The position numbers and the translations under genes were made by a program. A DNA stretch of 64,000 bases from Diphasiastrum complanatum (lineage: Eukaryota; Streptophyta; Lycopodiopsida; Lycopodiales; Lycopodiaceae): the NCBI GenBank assembly GCA_029204225.1, contig MU831838.1, forward strand, positions 1 through 64,000. The letters run 5' to 3'. How positions within the stretch are numbered: the first letter of the stretch is position 1; each line of letters begins with the position of its first letter. Positions 12,801-25,300 of the stretch are shown here, piece by piece. The notes under the pieces were generated by a model. It saw only the letters and a list, made by a program, of their open reading frames with translations. It was not told where the DNA came from and searched no databases.

Positions 12801-15800
12801 CCTAAACATAACATCGATATCAGTACGTGATCATTGTAGAAATCTATGAAAGCTAATGTGGACATATGTTAGTGCATGACACATGTAACTTGCATCTACT
12901 CTAGGGCATTGATGACATGAGTAGGATGTTGTAGCATTTGGTCTATGCTATGCATGATGAAGTTGACGGTCTAAGACCTTGGGCTTTGGAGCCTTGGACT
13001 CCATAAGGTTGAAAAAAACACTTCTCCGTTTTTATGTTGGGCCTTAATCTAGTTATCTATGAGTAGTTTCTTAGGGATTCATTAGTTACAATAGATGTCA
13101 TGTCTTGCATGTAATTAGCCCACGTGCTCAACAACAAGTATTGCTAAATATAGCCATGGTGCTAAGTTAGAGTAGGACTAGCTTAAAAGGTTAGTTAATA
13201 ATAAGGCTTCAACAACCGTGCTATATTTGTTAATAGCAAGACTTTTAACAATGATTATAATGCTCAATTTAGGCTAAAAAGGCCCACAAACTCATAGTAG
13301 ACCGCTATAAATAGAGGAAGGTGTGCTAATTTGGAGGCTATTCTACATATGTCTAATTTGAATCTTCTATGTGATTTGGAGCTTTTCTTTGAGAGGTTTT
13401 TTGATGAACTTGGTTCATGTGCCTACTTTCACGTGGGTTAGGCCATACTCTAGATTTAGGCTTGATCTCTTGAATGGCATTGATTGTGCTTGGATTTGGA
13501 TACATTTGGTGATGATTTCAAGCTTTCTTGGATCATTATTGCTTGTTTCTTGAGTCTTTAGCACATTCTACTAGTTTCTTGAAGTTCTTCATATTTTGAT
13601 GCTTTAATGGTGTTTTTCTTGAAGTTTGGCAAAGTCTCTATTCACTAGTTAGATAGTTTTCTTGATTTTTCAATTTCCAAATTGCTTTGATTCAATCTTA
13701 GACCTATCAATCATTGTTTCTTGTATAATTTATTGTTTTAGATCAGTAGCCCTTGATCTTAGCTTTTTAGGAGGCACTAATTTTTTCGATTTGGATGTAT
13801 AATAATAAAGTTATGGCCATTTTGGTGAAATCATTCCAATTTTAGTTAATTACAATTTTGTTGTCTATTTTCTTCCGTTTTGATTATACTTTTGGCAGAA
13901 TGTTTTGGTTGTGATTATATGGATCAATAGATCTCTTTGTTTTAGCAAGCTATGAACGTCAGGGACGAAGTCCTCATCGGAGGCCGAGGTAGGATGCCCC
14001 TCATCCTCATCCTCATGATCACTCTCCTCAGACCCCTCCTCCACATACTCCTCCTCTGAGGACTCTGACCCTAACAATGCCTTAGGCTCAGACTCATCAT
14101 TAGGGCCGTGAGCACGAGAGCTCGTACCCTCTCCTGCCCTCCTCCTACGCGCTGCTAGAGTGACAGGTCTTGCACACAAGGATTGACAAACGTATTACTG
14201 CCCACAAATAACAATAATCAGTTAAAAATTGTATTTTAAGTGACAAGTATGAAGCGTTAACTAAGTAGTAATGGCGTGTACATGCACCAACCTCTCCAAC
14301 TGCGTAGAGGAGAGTCGGTTCCTCTTCTTCGTGTGGATCAGGGAATGAACACTCCAGTTCCTCTCACAAGCGACTGTAGTGCCTTCTTGTGAGAGGATCA
14401 TGATGGCAAGGCGGTGCAGGGGACTTCATCCATCATGCACTGGACGTAGTTGGCCTGATCATAGTTTAAAGCGGAGTCATCAGTTGCCAGTGAGCACTAC
14501 AAACCAAATCTAAGAAATTAGAATTGGGATTTGATATTTATAATGATTCAAATTTTATCAAAAACTGGTTATTAAAGCCGTTATTCCATGTAAATAATAG
14601 AATGTAACTACTAGCACTAACAATGGAAAATCGCAATGATCATCCCACATGGATTGCATTGCAGTATATTATCCTCTCTCAAACACGCGAGCCTAGAGGA
14701 GAACTCCATGGTCTCTTGTCTGAATACCTAGAGCTCATCTAGCAGCGTATTTTGCTCATATACATCAGGATAAACTCGGGAGACATAGGCATTCCAGCCA
14801 TCCCTAAGCTCCTTGTCATGATACTGCTGCTCACTCCTCCATAATGCTTCTTGGTTTCCAAGGGGAGGCTCGAACCTGGGACCAAAGAAACTCCGGATGC
14901 CAAGCTAACTACTCCTCCATAATGGATGGAGTATGTGGGCGATGGCATGCAAGGGCTGAAACCACTCCCACCTGCTTTGCCAGAGGCGTTGGATCTCCTC
15001 AAGTTTCCAAGATAACAGATTTGAATGTTCAATGATGAGCCCTCAGCCTTATCCCATAGAATCTAGATTCTAGATAATTGATAATTGAGAAGTCAACCAA
15101 GGACTCATTATTTTGAATTCAAATTTCAAACTTGCAAATTTCAAACACAACACGTCAAAGTTTTAACGTCAAAATAAAGTGCCAGAATACTAAGCAGTAA
15201 GGAAGGAGTCTGGACAATATAGAGCTAGCAGTAGTTACCAGTAAGCGCCGCGGTATACCTCTCTGGGGTAATACTTGTGCAAAGACGTAGCTACTTGCCC
15301 AATCTGTCCATGAACTCATATAAGAGGCTCAATGTGCAACCCTCTCGATCTGTAAGGTGCAAGATAGTGTAGATAGGCTGCAGGCCCACGACAATGGACA
15401 TCATCCCAAAATGAAGATGAGAGCACGATCAGCTGGAACCTCCTACCCTTGGGCTGCTGTGATGGTCCCCATTGCACCCACTCATTTGAAACGATGATCT
15501 GCCTCTTCAGCAGTTGTTCCAAGACTAGGAACATAAATGCAAACTTGCATGGCATTCCAAAGTTTGCATTAGTACAATGATGATCATCAAAGTTTCAAAC
15601 TTGGAAACTTCACACTTCAAAGCATTAGTACAATGGCCATTGGCAACTTGCAAGTTTGAAGTGGCAATTTGAAATTCTTAGTGTTCACAAGTGACAATAG
15701 TAATTACTGTGCATAGAGTTTCAAACTTGGTGGGGGCAGGTCTCAAGAGATCTAGGGTGGAGTGTCTCTTGAAGGTGCCCAAGGCCCTTGGCCTCTTGGT

Positions 15801-18800
15801 GATGAATCTCACCAGGGAGCGTCCTATGTATAGCACCTCCCTGACCCATGGTGTCCTGGCTACATCCTCGACCAAGAGGTCCAGGCAATGTGCAGCACAA
15901 GGTTTCTAAAAGATGTGGGGGTAGGTCTTATTAACGAGCAAACGCAATTCGCCGCATTGTCCGTGACATTGTACAATGTAATGTGCATGGAATTCAAGTG
16001 AATCATGATTGGTCACCATTATGCAACTATGACAATGTGCTCAACAAGAAGTATTGCTAAATATAGTGCTAAGTTAGATTAGGACTAGTTTAAAAGGATA
16101 GTTTTATATAAGACTTGCAGAACCGTGCTATGTTTGTAAATAGCAGGACTTGTAGTAATGGTTGTAAGACATAATTCATGCTAAAAAGGCCCCAAATTCA
16201 TAGTAGAGGCACAAAGGACTGCTATAAACGGAGGAGGTCGTGCTAATTTGGAGGCTATTCTACATGTCTAATCTTCTATGTGATTTGGAGCTTCTCTTTG
16301 AGAGGTTTCTTGATGTACTTGGTTCATGTGCCTACTTTCACATGAGAGTTATTGCATACTCTAGATTTAGACTTAATCTCTTGAATGACATTGATTGTGC
16401 GTGGATTTGGCTACATTTCTTGAAGTTTTCACATTTTGATGCTTTAATGGCGTTTGAATGCAATGAGATCAAGGTTGGCACATGACAATAGACATCTTAA
16501 GCGTATTGAATGATCCTTGGGCCCAAGAGGGTGTCTTGGAAGATGTGGTTGCAATACGGTAAGCCTAATTGGAGTCAAATTACACATACTCCTATGTGGG
16601 TCCTCATTTGGTAGTTGTTAATTATTGAGATTGTGGGCTTTTTTTGGGGAGAACTTAAAAGTCATTGTTCCATCACAAAGGAGGGTGGGCAAGGTAGCCT
16701 GTTGTGATTTCTTTCCTTGTCAATTTAGAGCTTTCAATCCAATTGTTCATGATGTATATGGTGTTCTCATTGGTAGGTAACAAGCACTTTTAAGAAGAAT
16801 TTGATCAAAAGTCTTGTTTCAATAGAGTCGTTGGTGATTGGTACAAAGAAGTTTATCCTTTAGATTTTGTGCTTACACTTGATGTTTCAAATAGGATTTG
16901 AGGTTGAAGATGATGAAGAAGCACAAGAAATTATTCTTGGGGTACGATTTCCTTGGGAAGGTTCTGATCGTGATTACAAGTATGAGGAGGTACATTATAG
17001 CTTTTTTTCTATTCTATTGTTGGAAAAGCATAGTGGACATTATGCTATCATAGCCCATTGAGCTTTTGTAGCTATAGCATGTAGTTATCTTATCTGCTTG
17101 TACATCAATGACATTCTGTTTGGGTGATCAAATCATCATCTGTTGATTTATTGGACAAAACAAATATTTTCTAAGTTTTAACCCATAAAGACATTTGGCT
17201 TTGTGTGAGCAACTGACTGATGCATGATCACCAAAAAGATGAGCTTATTTTGCTACCTTTTTTGGAGCAATATAAGCTTCATACATTTGGTAGATATCCA
17301 AGATTTTTTGTAAGTGTCTTGCTTGATATTTTTTTATTGATAGGTCACGCATGATTACCTGTGTTTGATATCAGTTTGTTACCTCTGTTGGAGTAATACG
17401 AGTTTATATATTTGGTACGTATATAAGATTCTTAAATTGTCTTGCTTGATGATATATGATGGTCTTGTCATGGAATATCGTAGAGTTAATATTCCCTGTG
17501 TTTTGCATAAATTTGATTGTTGTCGAATTTTTAATTGATGAAAGGAAGAAATTCTTACGTTTAGACTTATAGGGTTTGATCATCAGCAGTGCATTGGTCA
17601 TTCAATCTTTTGTAGCATCTAGTCTCATCCTCACGCACCCGACAATGTTTACTAGTAGTTGAAGGAATGTCCATGACACCATGATAAGCCTTGTGTTTCT
17701 TAAACTAGAGATAAGGATGCCTTTTTTTTTCTCTCCTAGAAAACCCTCCTACTCTTGTTCTAATGGCGCAATGGATCTGACATAGAAAATAAGGAGATGT
17801 CCCATTCTTTGCTTAAATGCACCAAGGGGCTTTATACAATATATTGGAGTAAATGTCATAATTTGCTAAAAAAGAAAGCTTGAACTTTTCAAAAGGAATT
17901 TTCTAGGAATATGGTGATTGAAAAGAGGAAAACCCAAGAAATTGATTGCATTTCCACATTGGGTGCATACCAAAGTTTTTGAAACATCTTGCTTTGGATC
18001 AATTGATGGTTCTTTATTTTGTTAAGTTATCTCGAAGAAATTTGGCTTTGGTGGTTTTAGATTCGACGAATGGACTTTGAAAATTTACAATCAATAAGAG
18101 GGAAAATTCCATCAGTTACAATCATTGCTCAAAGCAGTGATCATGTTTTTGTTGTTCAATAAGTAATGCATAGAAGATCGTTCGAAGTTAAATTCAAGTG
18201 GGGTGTATTGCTTGTCCTTTCGTGGTTGGAAAGTTTATAAAAAAAAACAATGGAACCTTGTTAAGGGATGTAAACTAAATGCGCAACTTAGTCACATCCT
18301 TCAAAGTCTAAGATAACATCACTAGTATGTGACCACCATTTTGTGTGAATATGGCATATTGTAGGTAACCTACTCTCGATGATGGGTTTGATTTCATGAA
18401 TAGACATCCTCATGATGCCATTCTTTATATAGGTGATGGTCTAATTGGACTCCACGATGTCACACATAGCTAAAGCTAAGCTGTTAACCATCTTATAATA
18501 CTTGAGACTTTGGTGGAGAAAAGTCTCGTGGTGGAAGGGATTGAAACATAAGAGTACGTTTTTTTGAGAGTGCACCAATGTTTGACAAATTAGGTGCTTT
18601 TGAACATCTAAAGTGACGAAAGCGTAGGTCTAGTTATGGAAGATCTTACGTCCTATAGAAGACGCGAGATCCATAAAAGCTAGATCGATGATGAAGAACA
18701 ACAAACACAAAGGAAGATACTAGTGTTGGTGGGTGTTAACCATTTGTGGTACCTACTGGGGGTCAAGGTAGCGATGATTTTGGTTTAAATTATCCAATAG

Positions 18801-21800
18801 CTACGAACATCACTAAAACACTAGGTTCTGGTTATGCTTCTAGTTATTTTCTTTGGGACAGTTTATTTAACTAAACTACTTCCTATGCAGATCAGATGGG
18901 CTATTTTCTGGTCGATTGCACCTATTGAACCAAAATACTTGACAAGCTTGAAGCCGAAAATCAAATATTGTGGGGCCCATGGTTTGGACTTACATACGTA
19001 GAATGCCGACCAAGCCGCTTAATTTTATACGACCGCAGTGGCATGGGTTACAAGCTGGTTTGGGCAGCACTTGTAATTTTGACCACGAAAGTGGCTTGGG
19101 CCATGAGAGCGGCTTTGCCTCTACATGGCTTTATGCTCCAATTGATGTACACAATGGAATCTTCTGCTTATTTGATGGGCCACTCTTAGAATTGGGTAAC
19201 ATTATTCCCCTCCCAAAACGAGTGCTAGTCTCATGGCATTGCATCAACCATGGCTTATCTAGTGCGCCTAATAAAGTTACAAATCATTGTAGGCATACGT
19301 ATCAACTTGGGTCCCAAGGAAGTAGTGGCTGATAATAACAAATGTACCTAGACATTGGGTTAGTTTGCGCATAACTTCCAATAGTTAGCACATGAAGTGG
19401 ATCTTGGATTTGATAGAATGGTGCTTTCATGAATTCCATGGGTCCATTTGAATGCTTTTGCGTTTGATAGAACAACGTAGTTGATATTATGGGATCTGGT
19501 GACTTGTCCTCTAATTGATACCACAAGTTTGATGAGTTCGTCGACTTGCTTGGATTATCTTGTATTTGATAAAATGGATATGGATCTGCAAGCTTGGACC
19601 TTTTCAAGTTGATATAATGGGTAACACTTGGAGAATTTTCCATCATGTAATATGTAGTTCTGGCATTTGGTGCATGGCTTTGGTAGTGTTGGCAAATGAA
19701 TTTCCTTAATGGCCATTTGGGGCTTGCATTCCTTAGATTTGGCCTTTTTGAAACCAAGGATCAAAACACAAAAAATGTAGGAAATAGAAGCTTAAGGATC
19801 GAGGATCTTAACTATTCAATCACACAAAGCATTCTCAAAAGAAAGAGAGAGATGGCTAGAAACCCTCTTGTAGAAACTCGTGGACAGCCAAGGAGAATAG
19901 TCAGTATTGCTTACAAAAGTGTCACATACAAATGGGATGCACACATATATATAGTCCAAGATGACTATCTAACTTCATGACTATTGGCTATCCAACTACT
20001 TGACTATTGGCTGTCCAACTACTTGACTATTGACTATCCAACTTTCTGTAAGTTACATAGAAAGTATAAGGTACCTCCAATATGTCAAGCTGGGGTACTT
20101 AATGTATCTCTTCAACATCTTCAAGCTAGCAAAGTTGAGATGTCCAAACCTAGCATGCCATAATGCAGCCAACTCCAAAGAATGTGAACTTGATGCAACA
20201 AGACAAAAAGATGATGAAGCTCTTCGCTCATAGGTATCCATAAGGAACAATCCACCACGTAATGTTCCCGAAGCAATGATCATAAGAGATCTCTTTGGGT
20301 CTTTGATAGTCTTCTTTGAACTCCACAACCAATCCTTGGTTCATAATTGTAGACACCGAAATGAGATTCTTTTTTATTTTTGGAACATAAAGTACATCAC
20401 AAATGTACTTCTCCTCACCATTGGGTAAGATAATGGGGATCACTCTAATACCTTTGATAGGATAAGAGGTGTTGTCAACACCTTGAACTTTGCTTCCATC
20501 ATGCACTTTCACAAGCTTTGTGAAAACTTCTTTGTTATAAGTCATATGGCGTGTGGCACCGCTATCAATCACCCAATCAATAGATGAAAAAACAGCAATT
20601 TGTAAAGCTGAAGATGAGCTGTTTTCTGCTGAAAAACCAGCAAGATTTGAAGTGGCAGCAATCTCATCTTGAGGAGAGATAAGATTATTAGTGACAAAAG
20701 CATAATCATTATTGAAAAGATTATCCTCCTTTCCAAATTGTTGTTTCAAAGTAATGATTGCAGTACTTGTATCGTTACCTTTCTCTTTTTTCTTTGCAAG
20801 CCTCATTCTTACATTCTTTGATGTGATGCCCAATCTTCTTGCAATAGTGGCAGTTACCCTTCTTCTTGGAGCCTTGATCTTGAGCTTCCTTAGATTTTTG
20901 ATCATCTTTGGAAGTTTTGAAAGAAGGCTTCCGTTTCCACTTGCCTTTGCCTTTGCATTTTGCAAAGAAAGCTTGATCTTCTTGTTCACCAAATTTGATC
21001 CTTGTTTGCTCTTCTTCAAGAAGTAAGCCAACAAGTTCTTCGAAGGAGATTTGCTGTCCCCTAAGAGAAATGCTCAATGATGACACAAATGGAAGGTAAG
21101 AATTAGGAAGAGAGTTGAGAGTAATAGATACAAATTGTGAGTTCTCAATGACCTCATCAATACTAAGAAGCTCCTCTCGAAGATCCTTGATCTTCGTCAA
21201 GTGGTTTGTAAGCGAATCACCTTCTTGCATCTTCAAGATAGAAAGTTGATTTCGAAGATATACCACTTTTGCCGCATTCTTTACTTGAAACATCTTTGCA
21301 AGAGTCTCCCAAGCACTTTTGGAAGTCTTGCATGATCTAATATGTGGAAGGATAGATCTCTTCATTGATAATGCAATGACGGAAATGTGCTCTGATACCA
21401 TGTAGGAAATAGAAGCCTAAGGATCCGGGATCTTAACTATTCAATCACACAAAGCATTCTCAAAAGAAAGAGAGAGATGGCTAGAAACCCTCTTGCTCTT
21501 GTAGAAACTCGTGGACAGCCAAGGAGAATAGTCAGTATTGCTTACAAAAGTGTTACATACAAATGGGATGCACACATATATATAGTCCAAGATGACTATC
21601 TAACTTCATGACTATTGGCTATCCAACTACTTGACTATTGGCTGTCCAACTACTTGACTATTGACTATCCAACTTTCTATAAGTTACATAGAAAAAATAA
21701 AGTACCTCCAATATGTCAAGTTGGGGTACTTAATGTCACAATTAGGCCTAGTGGACCCATGAGTCCCTATCAAGTTAATTTCATACTAACTTAGCTAACT

Positions 21801-22317
21801 CTAAGTTTAGTAGGCCTAATATAATAAATGACCATGGTTACACAACTCTCGACCTTTTGGGTCAAAGTAACCTATGGTAATGTAAGCAATTCCATTTACA
21901 TTCCAACAAAAAATGATGAGATTAATGTGGTAAGAGCACTTAGCTCCATGCCGGATGCTTTGAAGCGAATGTGTTGTGTAGCATAGGGAGTGAGCTCAAT
22001 CCAATCAGGAGCTATTAGAAAGCTCTCCTTGCATCAAGATCACAAAAACATGTGAAGAATGAAAATTTATGCATAAAAGGAGAATATAATTATGGAAGAT
22101 CGTTTCACCATAAAGGAGAGCATCAAACTACCAAAATGTAACCACATCACAAGATCAAAAGCACAAAAAAGTAAAGCTCTATTACACTATTCTACTTGCA
22201 TAGAAAAATGCAAGATCCATGATTCGATGGTGATGGGTCATGAGTGAAGGAGAAGAGAGAGAAATTTAGGAGGATGAGGAAAGAGAAGAGAGAGAGATAC
22301 ATAGGGAAGAGAGAAAG

Positions 22318-22385
<68 letters not shown>

Positions 22386-25300
22386 TATTTCCATGCCGAA
22401 GGGCATATAAGACAAAAAAAGTACATTTCAAGTATGTGGTATAAATGGGAGCATAGGAAACGTTTCCGATGACAGTAAAGAAAAGTACACGTAGACATAA
22501 CTTCTAAAGAATCAATATTGAACTGAAAACAGGTAAGAGAATGAAATGAAATGCGAAAGGTGTGCTACTATGAAAATAACAGTGGTATAATGGTATAATG
22601 CCATCATCATGTCCTGCTAGTAATGAGGAAGGATGTAATACGAGCTGCAACAGGAGTTAGATCTGGAATATGCTGCTGATGTTTTCTGGGAGGTCGTTTA
22701 TGAGATGTGTGTCTCCTCATGGTAGGAAGGATAGCTTTGACAACAATGTGACTATGGCTGATACGCTACCTCTGATCTTTGTTTGTATGTGTGTGTGTCA
22801 AAGGATGCAATTTGGATTGTGGATCTCGATGACTTTGCTGATCTGTCTAACATAGGTCCCATTCTAGTAAGAACATTTCCCATACCATAAGTGCCACGCA
22901 TCATGGACCCTCATATGCTATGAGTGAGTGCGTTGTAGCAGGTGTGTTCTGGAATAAGCAATAATATTGCCCTTTGATCTCATAATAGATTGGGGAGTTT
23001 GATAAAGTGTTGGGTTTGATCCCTAACTGGCCTTGCCATACTTGGTCAAGATATGCTCTACATATAAATCGTATGATATATTGGTACCAAAAAGAAAAAT
23101 TTGTGATAGAAATACCACATATCTTGAGGAAGTGGGATGCCTAGGAAAACCATGATAGTCCATAATCCTGATGATAAAGATGCTAGGAGGAGGTGAGTGT
23201 TGCCTGTATGTATCTCTGCTAAAAAACTGGAAACAACTAGACTCGCTGAATATATGTGATAAGCTGAAAGATGGTGCCAAGCTGTATAGGTGGAATTGCA
23301 AACTTTGCAAAAATAATCTGGTGTGGAGTTGAGGATTAGCCCATATCATGCGCGATAACATAGTTGTCTATAACCGTGAGATACTAGCCTATCCAATGAG
23401 GTAAGACTTGTACACCATGCCTCTATTGCATTTAAAGCTACGGGGGTGACAATGGTGTCCAAAAGCCTGCACTTACTTGGGGCATCCCAAATGATTTCCG
23501 GAAACAGAACCTCTCAAGTTGGGACAAGGGAAGCAGAACCCTTCCCAAGTTGAGCAAAAGTTACCTGTTTCATCCTAAATATAGGACTAGTAAAAAGTAC
23601 CCCTAAGTAAGTGTAAGATGAAACCACATCCAATGGCGGACCATGAAAGATGAGTGTTTGTCGCTGCATGGAAGCTCTAGATGTGTTGAAGACCATAACC
23701 TTCAAAGAGACTAGAATCACATCATCAAGTAGTTCAGAATCAAGGTCCTCAAGATATCTCGCCTTTCGGGTCTTCATTTCTTAATGGCTGCAAGGACCAT
23801 ATTAGAGGTGAAGTGGGTGAACTTGGATGGGGGAGATGGAGATAAATACATAAGTAGGTGTGGTGTATAGTGTGGAGGATAGGCAGTCTAGGTGTGCAGG
23901 TTGTCCAAGACAGGAGGTGGGGCATGAGAGATAAATTCACACCAAAAAGCTCTTGTGGAAGAGCTATAAAGACGATCAACGAGGTGTTTCCCTTTTGAGA
24001 CTTCATAGGCATGCTTCTTACGGCGGAGCATACGATGAAGAGTGTGGCGAGTGGAACGGAGGAGCTATGGAGCATGTGTACGTGCATGTATGACAAGATG
24101 GTGATGGGAACGACAATCATTGTCAAACCAGGGCATGTATAGGGATCAAGGTGAGAAGGATTTAGCAAATTTGTGTTTGTGGGACTTGAAGGCTAGTGAG
24201 GCTGCAGTATGGAGCGAAGAGGTAACGAAGGAGGATCCCTCCCAATTGTGGATTTATCGATAACATGGAAATTTAGGTAATCCTCTCTCTTGACTCTCAC
24301 GAGTCCACATGAAGAACAACATATCTCTCCTAGTAATGAAATCTACCAAGTCGCCAACTATGGAAGTGAATGGATGCCATTACAATTTCATATCTTACTT
24401 TGTAGGTGATGTGGATGAGGGGGATGTTCGTAGTCCCAGGGTTTCCCACTCTCTATTTCTGGGAGTTGTTGGATGTACTATTAAGATGATGAACCTGCGC
24501 TTCTCTTTAAATGACTTGTTGTTTTTGATTTTGGATTCCAACTCCTGGATTTTTCTGATGGTGCTCCGATGACGTTGCTTGAATGTTGCATCTGCCGGTC
24601 GCCTGCAATCTCTTCACGCTGTCCACTTCGGCTTCAAGCTTGGTAATTCTATTGCTCATCTTCGTCTTGGAGTGTTGTCATCATGTCGTGTAGTAGCATC
24701 ATCTCTCCTTTCACTTTCCTAAGTTCAACACTGAGCAACCTCATAAAATGCCAAGTAGGAGTGTCCTCCAAAACCTTCGTAGTACTATAAGGATCAATAT
24801 TAGGTTTAGGAAAGAGCGGACTGGAGGTAGGGTTCGAATAGGCATTAGAAACCTCAGTTAGGGGGTGGGGTGGGGATCGTAGAAGGCTGCTGCACAGTAG
24901 CAGCAGCAAGAGAAGGGGTGCGGAGGGCATGGGGTGAGGAGCTAGGGGGCGGGGTTAGGGAGTGTGGAGGTGAGGGGGGAGGAGGCCTTTCTATGAGGAG
25001 CCATGAAGCGAGAGAGTAGACAAACACTAGACAAGCCATAATTCATATGAAGTAGCGTTATCTCTCAAGTGTATCAATTTAGTCTCTGTTCATAGTATCG
25101 AGAATTATGATATCCTACCTTGAAATCTTAATTTTTGTGGCTTGTTTTGTTATTCTAGTTTCTCTTAGGTGCCGTGTGATCATTCAGCTCATGTTTTAAA
25201 AAATGAACGCTTGTTAAACCTTTAGCATGTATGAGCACCTTGCTGTTGTTCCTTTAAGCTGCTTGTTTGTGGAGTGTTACATTTGTATGTTAAACTGCAG

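Larger units (their letters stand above)
19776..21738 (-). mobile_element. Internally deleted Ty1/copia element with both LTRs (intron 5)
   Basis: Two highly similar direct repeats, 19776-20105 and 21401-21738, act as 3' and 5' LTRs of a minus-strand element. On the minus strand the LTR begins TGACATTAAGTACCCC and ends CCTACA. The primer-binding site TGGTATCAGAGC follows the 5' LTR at 21400-21389. The interior codes for Gag, protease and the start of the pre-integrase domain, then runs straight into the 3' LTR. Integrase, reverse transcriptase and RNase H are missing. The LTRs differ mainly by a 6-bp GCTCTT insertion and a few substitutions, so insertion was fairly recent. No clear 5-bp target duplication was seen. 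Confidence 0.9.

Noticed and set aside
19302..19757. 151-codon minus-strand frame
   Set aside because: No family resemblance, intronic, and low-complexity Gln/Tyr/Ser content.
24649..25039. Pro/Ser-rich minus-strand frames
   Set aside because: They arise from a G-rich plus-strand stretch in intron 5 and carry no domain.
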